Origin: Pseudomonadales bacterium
GTDB taxonomy: Bacteria; Pseudomonadota; Gammaproteobacteria; Pseudomonadales; Azotimanducaceae
Length of the DNA stretch: 64,000 nt
NCBI GenBank assembly: GCA_024234635.1
Contig: JACKNX010000019.1
Location: 1 to 64,000 of the forward strand
Direction: 5' to 3'
In this document: in pieces, positions 25,181 to 35,229 of the stretch
Layout: every line of letters begins with the position of its first letter
Position numbering within the stretch: position 1 is the stretch's first letter
Program-made: the position numbers and the translations under genes
The notes under the pieces: model-generated
The model's input: the letters and a program-made list of their open reading frames with translations, nothing else
Database searches by the model: none
What the model was told of the DNA's origin: nothing

Positions 25181-27127
25181 CTACTGCTTCAGGGTCTTCG
25201 TCAATGTCGCCAGCGGGTCTTCCGCGGTACCTGCCTTTTCAGCCGCCAGCTTTTCATAGGCTGCCGCGAGGAAGCGGGTAATCGACTCGCGATACCCGGC
25301 GGCATCCACGAAGGGATGCAGGTCGCCGGGGCGGCGATTCTTCAACAGTTCCCGGCGCTCGAACACGCCACCCATGGCGGCATGGTTGGGCAGGCTGACG
25401 TCGATGCCGTCGGTCTCCCGGTTGAGGCGGGTGTAGCTGTCGATATACATCTGCGTCTGTTCAACGCCGGAGAAGTTGAGCCCCACGCCACCAAGGGTGA
25501 TGGCCTGATGCGATTCCTCGCCGTCCACGGCGCGGTAGCGGAAACTGATGGCGCCGGGGGTATGGCCGGGCGTGGACAGCACGGTGAACGTGTTGTCGCC
25601 GAGGACAATCTGATCGCCGTCCCGCGCCACGATATCCGGGGTCGGCGGCGTGAAGGCAAAATACGGCAGTTCCGCTTTCGCCGCCGCAAGCGCCCAGTCC
25701 TTCTCGCTCATCACCACGCGCGCGCCGTAGCGTTGCTGGAAATACGCCGCGCCACCCGCGTGATCGAAGTGCCCGTGTGTCGTGAGCACGTATTTCACGT
25801 CGGCTGGATTCAGGCCGAGCCGGCGGAGGTTCTGCTCCAGCAGCGGCACCCATTTGCCGTACAGCGAATCGATGAGCACCAGCCCGTCGGTGGTCTTCAC
25901 CACGTAGGCGGCCACCCAGTCGATGCCCACGTAGGCAACGTTGTCAAAGATCCAGAAGGGTTCCACCAGCTGCTTCGGGCCCTCCCACTCCTTCCAGAGC
26001 GGCGCCACCGCCGCCGGTACCGGCATGCCCTGCAGCTCCGGATAGGCGCATTCGGCGCACCGCACGTCATTTACCGGCTTGCCGTTGACCAGATCCGCCA
26101 GCCAGTCGCGGAGCATGACGTCGCCCTGGCTGTAGGTGTAGAACTCCGGCCGGCCCAGGATGGTGTGGATATCGCCGCCGGCAATGTACGACCGGAAGTC
26201 AGGCGCCGCACGCCGGATGTCGTTCTGGTTGGCCGTAAGCAGATCCAGCAGCGACACGCCTTTCAGGCCGGCCAACGCAAGAAACTGCTTCTGCGTCACG
26301 TCCTCGGCGCTGTCCCAGGCGGCGAACTGGATGTCCGGGCGCGCGCGTGCGGCTCGGGTGTACAACTCGACGTAGTTGAAGGAATCGTCGGTGAGTCCGG
26401 CGTATGCGGGATTCTTGACAAGTTCCCGCACGGTTCCCCAGGGCTGGTGGGGCAATGCCACGCCGTTCTCCTGCCGGTAGCCCCCGGAGCCGTCGCCCAG
26501 CTGCACGATGCGCGCCTGATCGTAGTGGTTGCCGATCACCAGTGCGTAGTAGGGCGAGGGAATGGAGCCGGCGGACGAACCACTCACGAACACCGTTTCC
26601 GGTGCGTCGATGTTGGCATAGGTCCAGTCGAGCACGGCGTCGGTGTTGGTGAAGCCGCGGTGGTGGATGACGAGATCGCCGCGCTGGCCCTGCTCGGGCG
26701 GGTAGGCATGATCCTGGCGACCGATGTGCACATCGCCCGTGCAGTAGGGCGCGTAGACCACCGTGTAGTCCTTCAGCGGATTGTCGGTGCGTGCGAAGTC
26801 GAATACGCCGTGGTTACCCCGGCTCATCTCCTGCTGTGTCAGATTGGTCTTGTATGTCGGACGCAACGACGGGTCGCAGTTGCCGCGGAACCAGCAGGCA
26901 CCACCGCCTTCAAAGTACACCATCAGCTTTGTGGTGTTGCCCGGATGCACAAAAAAGCGGTACGGCGTACCGTCCGAGCAGAGCGTATCGCCGCCTGGCT
27001 CGATGGCGTTCCAGGTCTCTGACATACCGGCAAACGGATCTGCGGGGGGCGTGTCGGAGGTGGCGCAGCCGACCAGCAGGAAGGTGACGGTCAGTGCAGG
27101 CAACAGGATGGCGGTTCGTGCCCTCAT
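25181..27127 (-). CDS. Fusion lipoprotein: pectinacetylesterase-like hydrolase plus metallo-beta-lactamase fold
   Basis: A 648-residue protein with two hydrolase domains. Residues 1-21 end in lipobox LVGC. Residues about 35-340 resemble pectinacetylesterase/VtpJ-type serine hydrolases: MVYFEGGGACW (69-79), nucleophile GSSAG (183-187) and a GGDIH histidine (321). Residues about 388-600 form a metallo-beta-lactamase domain with THGHFDHAGG (450-459) and STPGHTPG further on. A GAGGAG Shine-Dalgarno precedes ATG 27127. The frame is open throughout, with no sign of an artefactual join. Both activities are inferred; the natural substrate is unknown. Confidence 0.8.
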   Translation of the reverse strand: MRARTAILLPALTVTFLLVGCATSDTPPADPFAGMSETWNAIEPGGDTLCSDGTPYRFFVHPGNTTKLMVYFEGGGACWFRGNCDPSLRPTYKTNLTQQEMSRGNHGVFDFARTDNPLKDYTVVYAPYCTGDVHIGRQDHAYPPEQGQRGDLVIHHRGFTNTDAVLDWTYANIDAPETVFVSGSSAGSIPSPYYALVIGNHYDQARIVQLGDGSGGYRQENGVALPHQPWGTVRELVKNPAYAGLTDDSFNYVELYTRAARARPDIQFAAWDSAEDVTQKQFLALAGLKGVSLLDLLTANQNDIRRAAPDFRSYIAGGDIHTILGRPEFYTYSQGDVMLRDWLADLVNGKPVNDVRCAECAYPELQGMPVPAAVAPLWKEWEGPKQLVEPFWIFDNVAYVGIDWVAAYVVKTTDGLVLIDSLYGKWVPLLEQNLRRLGLNPADVKYVLTTHGHFDHAGGAAYFQQRYGARVVMSEKDWALAAAKAELPYFAFTPPTPDIVARDGDQIVLGDNTFTVLSTPGHTPGAISFRYRAVDGEESHQAITLGGVGLNFSGVEQTQMYIDSYTRLNRETDGIDVSLPNHAAMGGVFERRELLKNRRPGDLHPFVDAAGYRESITRFLAAAYEKLAAEKAGTAEDPLATLTKTLKQ

Positions 27128-27136
27128 CTTTTCTCC

Positions 27137-29311
27137 TCAGGTTTTTTTCTTGTGCCGGGTGCGCGTTGCGACGCGCCGGTTCGGCAGGAAATCGGCCGCT
27201 TCCTGACGTGCGTGTGTGGTGCGTACGGGTCGGCGTCCCGGACTGGCTGGCGCGGTACCGGCCGGCTGAAACGACGGCACCAGATGCCGTTTGCCGTTGC
27301 CTATCAGGTCGGCGCGGCCCATGCGTTTCAGCGCCTCGCGCAGCAGCGGCCAGTTGGCGGCGTCGTGGTAGCGCAGAAAGGCCTTGTGCAGCCGGCGCTG
27401 CCCGGCGCCGCGTGGAATGTAGACCGGCTCGCTGCCCGCGCGGGTGATGCGGCGCAGCGGATTGAGCCCCGAGTGATACATCGCCGTGGCGGTGGCCATG
27501 GGCGAAGGCAGGAAGGCCTGCACCTGGTCCGCGCGGAAGCCGTTGGCCTTGAGCCACAGGGCCAGTTCCAGCATGTCCTCGTCGGTGGTGCCGGGATGGG
27601 CCGCGATGAAGTACGGAATGAGGTACTGCTCCTTGCCGGCTTCCTTCGAGTAGCGGTCGAACAGTTCCTTGAAGCGGTAGTAGGTGTCCATGCCCGGTTT
27701 CATCATCTTCGACAGCGGTCCCTCGGACAGCGCCTCGGGCGCAATCTTCAGGTAGCCGCCGGTGTGATGCTGCGCCAGCTCGCGCACGTATTCCGGTGAA
27801 TGGATGGCGAGGTCATAACGAACGCCGGAAGCGATGAAGACCTTCTTGATGCCTGGCAGCGCGCGCGCCTTGCGGTAGAGGCGGATGAGCGGCCAGTGAT
27901 CCGTGTTCAGGTTGGGGCAAACGCCGGGATACACGCAGCTCGGCCGGCGGCAGGCGGCCTCCACCTCACGGCTCTTGCAGGCAAGCCGGTACATGTTGGC
28001 GGTGGGGCCGCCCAGGTCCGAGATCACGCCGGTGAAGCCGGGCACGCTGTCGCGAATGGTCTCGATCTCACGCAGTACGGAGGCTTCCGAGCGGTTCTGG
28101 ATGATGCGGCCTTCGTGCTCCGTGATCGAGCAGAACGTGCAACCGCCAAAACAGCCCCGCTGGATGGAAATGGAGAAGCGGATCATCTCGTAGGCGGGAA
28201 TGCGCGCATCGCCATAGGCGGGGTGCGGGCGGCGCGCGTACGGCAGTTCGTACACGTGGTCCATTTCTTCTGTCTGCAGGGGAATGGGGGGCGGGTTCAG
28301 CCACAGCAGCCGATTGCCGTGTCGCTGTGCCAGCGGGCGCGCGTTGTGCGGGTTTGCTTCCGCGTGCAGGATGCGCGAGGCATGGGCATACAGCACCGGG
28401 TCGTCGCGCACGGCATCAAAGGACGGCAGCAGGATGAAGCTGTGCTCGCGGTGTTCGGCCGGCACATCACGTACGAAGCGCACCACCTGCACCATTTCGT
28501 CGGCAGGCTTGTCAGCCGGCAGCTCGTCAACCGGCAGTGTGGCGCCCGGTGTCGCCGCGTAGGGGTCCGGGTGCGGGTCCACCTTGCCGGGCAGATCCAG
28601 GTGCGTGCTGTCCACTTCCATCCAGCCGGAGGGCGGCACGTCGCGCATGAAGGCGGTGCCGCGCAGATCGGTGATGCCGCCGATGGCTTCACCCCGGGCC
28701 AGACGATGTGCCAGATCCACGATCTGCCGCTCGGCGTTGCCGTACATCAGCAGGTCCGCCTTGGCGTCCAGCAGGATGCCGCGACGCACCTTTTCGGACC
28801 AGTAGTCGAAGTGCGCGATGCGGCGCAGGCTGGCCTCGATGCCGCCAATGACGATAGGTACGTCGCGGTACGCCTCGCGCACGCGCTGGCTGTAGACGAT
28901 GACTGACCGATCCGGTCGGCGCCCGCCCTCACCGCCCGGCGTGTAGGCGTCATCCGATCGCACCTTTCGGTCCGAGGTGTACCGGTTGACCATGGAGTCC
29001 ATGTTGCCGGCGGTAATGCCGAAGAACAGGGTCGGCGCGCCCAGTGCCGTGAAATCGGCGGTGTCCTGCCAGCGGGGCTGGGCGATGATGCCCACGCGAA
29101 ACCCCTGTGCCTCCAGGGTGCGGCCGACGATGGCCATGCCGAAACTCGGGTGGTCGACGTAGGCATCGCCGGTCACCAGGATCACGTCGCAGGCATCCCA
29201 GCCGAGCAGGTCCATTTCCTCCCGGGACATTGGCAGGAACGGCGCTGGTGTGAGGCGGTGCGCCCAGAACTTTCGATAGCTCGTCAAAGGCCGAGCCGAG
29301 GCGGGTTGCAT
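27137..29311 (-). CDS. YgiQ-family radical SAM protein
   Basis: A 724-residue member of the YgiQ family, the usual length. It opens with a B12-binding-like/UPF0313 region (CDVILVTGDAYVDHPSFG), then has the radical-SAM cluster motif CFGGCTFC in ISIQRGCFGGCTFCSITEH at about residue 380, followed by a TIM-barrel region and a C-terminal LHKAFLRYHDAANW. The reaction is not established for the family. The gene starts 9 nt upstream of the fusion hydrolase reading frame, so the two could be co-transcribed. It is divergent from lemA. Confidence 0.9.
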   Translation of the reverse strand: MQPASARPLTSYRKFWAHRLTPAPFLPMSREEMDLLGWDACDVILVTGDAYVDHPSFGMAIVGRTLEAQGFRVGIIAQPRWQDTADFTALGAPTLFFGITAGNMDSMVNRYTSDRKVRSDDAYTPGGEGGRRPDRSVIVYSQRVREAYRDVPIVIGGIEASLRRIAHFDYWSEKVRRGILLDAKADLLMYGNAERQIVDLAHRLARGEAIGGITDLRGTAFMRDVPPSGWMEVDSTHLDLPGKVDPHPDPYAATPGATLPVDELPADKPADEMVQVVRFVRDVPAEHREHSFILLPSFDAVRDDPVLYAHASRILHAEANPHNARPLAQRHGNRLLWLNPPPIPLQTEEMDHVYELPYARRPHPAYGDARIPAYEMIRFSISIQRGCFGGCTFCSITEHEGRIIQNRSEASVLREIETIRDSVPGFTGVISDLGGPTANMYRLACKSREVEAACRRPSCVYPGVCPNLNTDHWPLIRLYRKARALPGIKKVFIASGVRYDLAIHSPEYVRELAQHHTGGYLKIAPEALSEGPLSKMMKPGMDTYYRFKELFDRYSKEAGKEQYLIPYFIAAHPGTTDEDMLELALWLKANGFRADQVQAFLPSPMATATAMYHSGLNPLRRITRAGSEPVYIPRGAGQRRLHKAFLRYHDAANWPLLREALKRMGRADLIGNGKRHLVPSFQPAGTAPASPGRRPVRTTHARQEAADFLPNRRVATRTRHKKKT

Positions 29312-29456
29312 GCGTTGCTGCCGGGGTTGGGGGGAGAGCCGGCATTATTCCGGTTACGCCCGGTGGTGGGAAGTCGGGGGCCTGCGTGGCCAAGCAAGGC
29401 ATTTGCTCCGGCGGCCTGCTGCCGCCAAGATGGCTGACCTGTCCGGAGGCTCAACC

Positions 29457-30046
29457 ATGCATCAACCTGTTCTGCACCGTCTCTTCGTCCTGGTTATTGC
29501 CCTTGGCCTCACCGGCTGCGGCATCAACACGATTCCCCAACTCGACGAACAGGCGAAGGCCGGGTGGGCGCAGGTCGAGAATCAGTACCAGCGGCGCGCC
29601 GACCTCATTCCCAACCTGGTGGAAACCGTGAAGGGGTTTGCCGCGCAGGAAAAGGATGTGCTGGTGGCCGTTACCGAAGCCCGCGCCAAGGTGGGTCAGA
29701 TGCGCGTTGACGAGAACCTGGTCAACGATCCGGAACGGCTCAAAGCCTTCGATGCGGCCCAGGGCGAGCTGTCCAGCGCGCTCAGCCGGCTCATGGTGGT
29801 GGTGGAGCGGTATCCGGAACTGAAGTCCAACGAGAATTTCCTGTCGCTGCAGGCCCAGCTGGAAGGCACGGAGAACCGCATTGCGGTAGCCCGTCGCGAC
29901 TACATCGCCGCGGTGCAGGCCTACAACAGTGAAATCCGCACGTTCCCGGGCCGCATCTGGCACAGCATTCTGTATTCGGATCTGGCCGTGCGGCCCACTT
30001 TCGAGGCCACCACGCCGGGTGCGGAAGCGGCGCCGGCCGTCAAGTT

Positions 30047-30050
<4 letters not shown>
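29457..30050 (+). CDS. lemA: LemA family lipoprotein
   Basis: A 197-residue protein. ATG 29457 is chosen because a GGAGG lies about 8 nt upstream and a signal with lipobox LTGC starts there. The helical LemA core follows: AGWAQVENQYQRRADLIPNL, VVERYPELKSNENFLSLQAQ and RIAVARRDYIAAVQAYNSEI. LemA proteins are membrane-linked and often encoded with TPM-domain proteins, as here. Its stop overlaps the TTG start of the next gene (TTGA). Confidence 0.93.
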
Positions 30051-30753
<703 letters not shown>

Positions 30754-30760
<7 letters not shown>

Positions 30761-31368
30761 TGCTTTCAGCCGCTGCACTCGAACGCGTGCGCCAGGCCGT
30801 TGAAGCCGCGGAGCGCAATACGGACGCGGAGTTTGTCACCGTGCTGGCCGAGGCGGCGGACGGCTACTGGTTCATTCCCACCTTGTGGGCGGCGGTGATT
30901 GCGCTGTTGCTGCCGTTTGCCCTGCTGCTGGGGCCGTGGTGGCTCTCGCAATGGGACGTCGTGTTTGCGCAGCTTCTCGCCTTTGCCCTGCTCACCGCGC
31001 TGTTCAGGATAGGATTCCTCAAACGCTGGCTCGTGCCTCGCGCCATCAAGCAGGCCCGTGCGTCCAACCTGGCGCACCGGCTGTTTCTGGAACTGGGCGT
31101 GCATCGCACGGCGCAGGGCTATGGCGTGCTGTTTTTTGTTTCCGAAGCGGAACATTACGTACAGCTCATCGCGGACAGCGGCATCGACGCGCAAGTGGAT
31201 CAGGCGGAGTGGCAGCGCATCGTTGACCGCTTCACCGCCCGGGTCCGCGACAGGCAGGTGGAGGCGGGCTTTCTGGAGGCGGTGGCTGCGGTGGGTGACA
31301 TCATGACGCGGCTTGCTCCCGCCACGCACTCGCGCGATGAGCTGCCCAACCGACTGGTGCTTTTGTGA
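30754..31368 (+). CDS. Second TPM-domain membrane protein
   Basis: A 204-residue protein starting at ATG 30754 (or ATG 30760), inside the end of the preceding gene. A partial TPM domain is split by two membrane spans: the N-terminus (LERVRQAVEAAERNTDAEFV), spans at about 45-66 and 71-90, then HRTAQGYGVLFFVSEAEHYVQLIADSGID. With lemA and the first TPM protein it forms a three-gene unit common in proteobacteria, probably one membrane complex. Confidence 0.88.
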
Positions 31369-32183
31369 CGAATCCGATGCATCCGCGGCTTGCGGAACTA
31401 CTGACATTGCTCGAACTCGAGCCGATTGAAGACAATCTGTTCCGGGGCCGACATCCCCAAGGCCGCACGCATCGGCTGTATGGCGGGCAGATCATGGCGC
31501 AGGCGCTGGTTGCCGCGGCCAGAACGGTAACGGCGGAGCGTGCGCCGCATTCGCTGCATGGCTACTTCCTGAAACCCGGCGACCCGCGTGTGCCGGCGGT
31601 GATCGAAGTGGAGCGCATCCGCGATGGGCGGTCATTTGCCACGCGACGGGTGGTGGTGATTCAGCATGGCCATGCGATCTTCAACCTGGATGCATCGTTT
31701 CAGCTCGTCGAACAAGGCCTTGACCACCAGATGCCGATGCCGGACCGGCAGCCACCGGAAGAGGCCAGGATCATTCCGGCGCTGAAGGATGGTCCGTTCA
31801 TCACATGGCGTCACGACCACAGGCGATTGCGATCCGAGGAGCCTCAGCCGCCACTGCAGGATGTGTGGTTTCGGGCCAACGGAACGCTGCCGGACGATCC
31901 GGTGCTGCATGCGGCGCTTCTCGTCTACGAATCGGACAATGCGCTGCTGGCGACCTCGCGGTTACCGCACCGGGGGCGGTTCGATCGGGAGAAAATGCAG
32001 GTGGCAAGCCTCGACCATGCCATGTGGTTTCACCGCATCGCGCGCGCGGATCAATGGCTGCTGTACGCGCTGGACAGTCCCAGCGCGTCGGGCGGTCGCG
32101 GCCTCAATCGCGGTGCCATCTACACGGCGGACGGCATGCTGGTGGCGTCCACCGTGCAGGAAGGGCTGATTCGCCTGCGCTGA
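31365..32183 (+). CDS. tesB: Acyl-CoA thioesterase II (TesB)
   Basis: A 272-residue double-hotdog thioesterase that cleaves acyl-CoA to free fatty acid and CoA. The first hotdog contains HRLYGGQIMAQALVAAARTV; the second has PVLHAALLVYESDNALL and the catalytic aspartate region SLDHAMWFH, and ends in SPSASGGRGLNRGAIYT. It starts at GTG 31365, overlapping the TPM gene stop (GTGA), or at ATG 31377. Its place at the end of the lemA operon looks accidental. It converges on hsp20 with 3 bp between. Confidence 0.92.
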   Translation: MTNPMHPRLAELLTLLELEPIEDNLFRGRHPQGRTHRLYGGQIMAQALVAAARTVTAERAPHSLHGYFLKPGDPRVPAVIEVERIRDGRSFATRRVVVIQHGHAIFNLDASFQLVEQGLDHQMPMPDRQPPEEARIIPALKDGPFITWRHDHRRLRSEEPQPPLQDVWFRANGTLPDDPVLHAALLVYESDNALLATSRLPHRGRFDREKMQVASLDHAMWFHRIARADQWLLYALDSPSASGGRGLNRGAIYTADGMLVASTVQEGLIRLR

Positions 32184-32186
32184 CGT

Positions 32187-32657
32187 TCAGTCGACAGCGA
32201 TGCTGCGGCGCGCGGTCGTGCCAACCTTGGGCAGGTCGATGGCGAGAATGCCGTCCTTGTATTCGGCTTTTGCGCGTTCCGCATCAATATCCGCGGGGAG
32301 CGGCAGAACGCGTCGGAAATGCCCGAAGGCGCGCTCCGTGATCACCGCGTTGCCTTCGCGGCGCTTTGCTTCGGAATGTTTCTCACCCGAAATGACCAGA
32401 TGATTTGCCTGTACTTCCACCTTGAGCTGATCGCGCGTGAGGCCCGGAACCTCGATACGCACTGCGACGTGATCCGCATGTTCGATCATGTCGGAGGCCA
32501 GCAGTCCCCAGGTCTGGGCGTTGGCGGCGCCGACCGGCTTGTCATCATCATCGCGGAAATGCGTAATGGCGTTGTGCGCCTTGTCACGCAGCGCATTCCA
32601 GCCGTCGCTCAGCCACTGCATGGGCTTGAAGTCTTCGCCGATATGACCAAGTGTCAT
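32187..32657 (-). CDS. Hsp20 small heat-shock protein
   Basis: A 156-residue alpha-crystallin-type chaperone that holds unfolding proteins. The alpha-crystallin domain (about 55-145) shows VAVRIEVPGLTRDQLKVEVQ, ISGEKHSEAKRREGN and the hallmark EYKDGILAIDLPKV (AxxxxGxL-type), though the C-terminal IXI-like tail is minimal. No classical heat-shock promoter stands out upstream. Confidence 0.93.
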   Translation of the reverse strand: MTLGHIGEDFKPMQWLSDGWNALRDKAHNAITHFRDDDDKPVGAANAQTWGLLASDMIEHADHVAVRIEVPGLTRDQLKVEVQANHLVISGEKHSEAKRREGNAVITERAFGHFRRVLPLPADIDAERAKAEYKDGILAIDLPKVGTTARRSIAVD

Positions 32658-32758
32658 GGTGTGCTACCCCTGTTGCCGTTACTTTCCTATGTTGGGCCGG
32701 GAGGGAGGCAATTCCAGTTCGGGAAACACCGGAACACGGTGCGTGGTCCCGCGTAGAT

Positions 32759-33217
32759 TCAGCGTGCGGACCGGGTGTGCGGCAGCCGCAGAAGGTGATT
32801 TGGACCGTCCGGTCCCGTTGCCGATTCCACCGGCTCGAACCCAAGGGCGTGATAGAACGCCAGCGCACGGGTGTTTCTGCTCTGGCATTTCAGCGCAAGG
32901 TCCGCACTGCCGTAGCGGTTTCGCAGATCGTCGATCAGCGCGCGGCCGACGCCACGGCGTTCATGGCCAGGCAACACGTAGAGATGGTGGATGAAGAGGT
33001 CCTGGCGCCACAACGACGAGAATCCGAGCACCGTTCCCGCGTCGCTTGCAGCAACGCGAATCTGTTCGCCGGCGGTATCGGCGTCGAAGTCGTGCAGCGT
33101 GTAGTTGCCCGTTTCCAGCCAGGTGAACGCGTCCTGGCGCGCGCGGAGGTATAGCGACCTCAGTGCAGGCAGATCGTTCGCCGTGGCGTCTCTCACGGCG
33201 AGACGTTCGGCGCTCAC
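32759..33217 (-). CDS. GNAT family N-acetyltransferase
   Basis: A 152-residue acetyl-CoA-dependent acyltransferase. It shows IHHLYVLPGHERRGVGRALI (motif A, CoA pyrophosphate site RRGVGRA) and NTRALAFYHALGFEP (motif B). Substrate unknown. It starts at GTG 33217 within the stop of the DUF2939 gene (GTGA), so the two are coupled. Confidence 0.87.
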   Translation of the reverse strand: MSAERLAVRDATANDLPALRSLYLRARQDAFTWLETGNYTLHDFDADTAGEQIRVAASDAGTVLGFSSLWRQDLFIHHLYVLPGHERRGVGRALIDDLRNRYGSADLALKCQSRNTRALAFYHALGFEPVESATGPDGPNHLLRLPHTRSAR

Positions 33218-33777
33218 CAGGGCGAGCGTTCGCTGAGCGGCAGGATGATGTTGGTGAGTTTCCAGCCGAGGCCGCGACGACGCAGGACGAACGTGACCGG
33301 CTCGTCGTTGCGTGACTGGATGGTCACGTTGAAGCGATCCCAGCTGGCGTAGCTGAAGGCTGCCTGACGAAACGGATTCTCTGCCTTGCGGGCCGCCCCG
33401 GTGTCCGACCCGTCCTCCTCGCCGCCAGGTTGGGGCCGGTCTCCGGAGCGTTCCTTTGCCTTGTTGCCGCGCATCAGCCGGAAAATGGCATCCGGGGTGA
33501 CCCAGGCGTCCACGGCCTTGTCGATGAACACACCGCCAATTGCCGCGCCGATGGAGCCGAGCAGGCTGCTGTCGGTTTCCTCCACCGCGTTGCCGAGCAG
33601 TTCCGCATTGAGCTGGTCCTTCAGATTCTGCCGCAGCACCGGAAAGTCCACCGACTCGGAGAGTGCCTCACTGTCCCGGTCGCGGGCCGCGGCGCCTATC
33701 TGCCAGGCCGCGAGAAACGGCGATGCGATGACATAGATGACCGCGAGGACGGCGGCAATGATCAGCAGGCGTTTCAT
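33214..33777 (-). CDS. DUF2939 protein, membrane-anchored
   Basis: A 187-residue protein with an N-terminal anchor (RLLIIAAVLAVIYVIASPFLA) and the DUF2939 pattern: AARDRDSEALSESVDFPVLR, then NLKDQLNAELL. A charged, probably flexible segment follows (KAKERSGDRPQPGGEEDGSD), and then a beta-rich end (FNVTIQSRNDEPVTFVLRR). Function unknown. It is the first of a two-gene unit with the acetyltransferase. Confidence 0.8.
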   Translation of the reverse strand: MKRLLIIAAVLAVIYVIASPFLAAWQIGAAARDRDSEALSESVDFPVLRQNLKDQLNAELLGNAVEETDSSLLGSIGAAIGGVFIDKAVDAWVTPDAIFRLMRGNKAKERSGDRPQPGGEEDGSDTGAARKAENPFRQAAFSYASWDRFNVTIQSRNDEPVTFVLRRRGLGWKLTNIILPLSERSPW

Positions 33778-33863
33778 GGGTCTGGCGTTCTCACGGGCTT
33801 TTCAGGCTTTCTGACAGCCTGCACCGTAACGGAGGCTGAACGGGATGGCCATACGCCAGCCGG

Positions 33864-35021
33864 TCAGAACAGTTCCCGGGAAGCCAGCGCGGCGCCTTCG
33901 CTCATTGCCTCCAGCTTGGCCCATACGACGTCCTCCGCCACGTCGCGGAACCCGGCGGCCGTATCGAACCCGCAATCGGTGCCGGCGATGACCCGCTTCG
34001 GGTCACCCAGCGTGCTGGCCACGGCAACGATACGATCGGCCACGACCCGGGGATGCTCCACGTAGTTGGTGGTGGTATCGATTACGCCCGCGATCACGAG
34101 CTGACTCGCCGGTAACGCGGCCGGCGTGAGCAAGCGGTATTCGTGGGCATGCCGGGGATTGGCCATGGACAGCATCAACGCCCCTACGGGGGCCCGGGCC
34201 AGGCTCGGCAGAATGGTTTCGAGCGGAACGTCTTCGTCGTGCGGGCCGTTGTAGTTGCCCCAGCACACGTGCATGCGCACGCGATCCCTGGGGAGGCCAT
34301 CCAGTGCCCTGTCGATGGCGGCGATGACATTGTCCACGAATGCAATGAACTCGGCGTCCGTGGCGTCCGCGAAGTAGGTGTGCCGCTCCATGGCCAGATC
34401 CGGACAATCCAGTTGCAGCACGTGTCCGGCCGCGATGATGGCCTGGTACTCCGTCGCCAGTGCCTGCGCCAGGGCGTCGACATAGGTGTCCAGGTTCGGG
34501 TAGTAGGTGTTCTGCATGGCCGCGGCGATGATGCCGGGCGACGGCGCGGTCATGAAGGTTTCCGTGAACCGGCGGGCCTGCCCGGCGAGCAGCGCGCTGA
34601 ACTGTGTCAGCTCGTCCGTCAGCGGTTTCACATCCGCATAGCGGATGGCGGCCTGCGCCTGGGGCGCTGCCGTGAGATTCACGCCGCCGGTGTAGCCTGG
34701 CAGCTTCAGGCGCAGCCAGCCCGGGTACTTCACCATGTCCCGGAAGCCGGGCCGATGGCTCGTGCCGCCGAAACCGGACATGCGGTGCTGCACATAAGTG
34801 AAGAAGCTCTCGCGGGGGTGTTCGCCGTTGTTGCCGATGTCGATGCCGCAGTCGAGCTGCCGCTGGATGACGGCCGCGGTCGATTCCAGCACGGCGTCGG
34901 CCAGGTCACCGTCGTCCACCGGCTCGCCGCGAAAGCGTGCGGTCTGCAGCGCAACCAGGCGATCGCTGCGAGGCAGGCTGCCGGCGTGCGTCGTCAGAAT
35001 ACGGTTCGAAGAGGTCTGCAT
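33864..35021 (-). CDS. MetE C-terminal-like methionine synthase/methyltransferase
   Basis: A 385-residue protein matching only the catalytic C-terminal barrel of cobalamin-independent methionine synthase. Residues include LTTHAGSLPRSDRL, LDCPD, VCWGNYNGPH and AGTDCGFDT, which supply the zinc histidine/cysteine ligands. The N-terminal folate-side domain of true MetE is absent. Such short proteins often transfer methyl groups from other donors or have unknown roles. ATG 35021 is chosen because the family N-terminus (RILTTHAGSLPR) starts there; the longer frame upstream runs into the folE leader. Divergent from folE. Confidence 0.82.
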   Translation of the reverse strand: MQTSSNRILTTHAGSLPRSDRLVALQTARFRGEPVDDGDLADAVLESTAAVIQRQLDCGIDIGNNGEHPRESFFTYVQHRMSGFGGTSHRPGFRDMVKYPGWLRLKLPGYTGGVNLTAAPQAQAAIRYADVKPLTDELTQFSALLAGQARRFTETFMTAPSPGIIAAAMQNTYYPNLDTYVDALAQALATEYQAIIAAGHVLQLDCPDLAMERHTYFADATDAEFIAFVDNVIAAIDRALDGLPRDRVRMHVCWGNYNGPHDEDVPLETILPSLARAPVGALMLSMANPRHAHEYRLLTPAALPASQLVIAGVIDTTTNYVEHPRVVADRIVAVASTLGDPKRVIAGTDCGFDTAAGFRDVAEDVVWAKLEAMSEGAALASRELF

Positions 35022-35229
35022 GGCGTGCGCTCCCGTGTGCATGCACAACAATAGGGCAACGCTCGGTTCGCGGCACCTGCTTTGCGGTCCCGCGTTCGCC
35101 GTTCCGGGCAGGGTCTCTTTCCCGTGGTTTGCCTCCCGGAGACCCGGTTGGAAGGAAGGCGATGGCAAAGCGGCTGACAGTTGCTACCATCGGCTCAACT
35201 TCAGGCAGACAGATGGAATCCGCGAGGGC

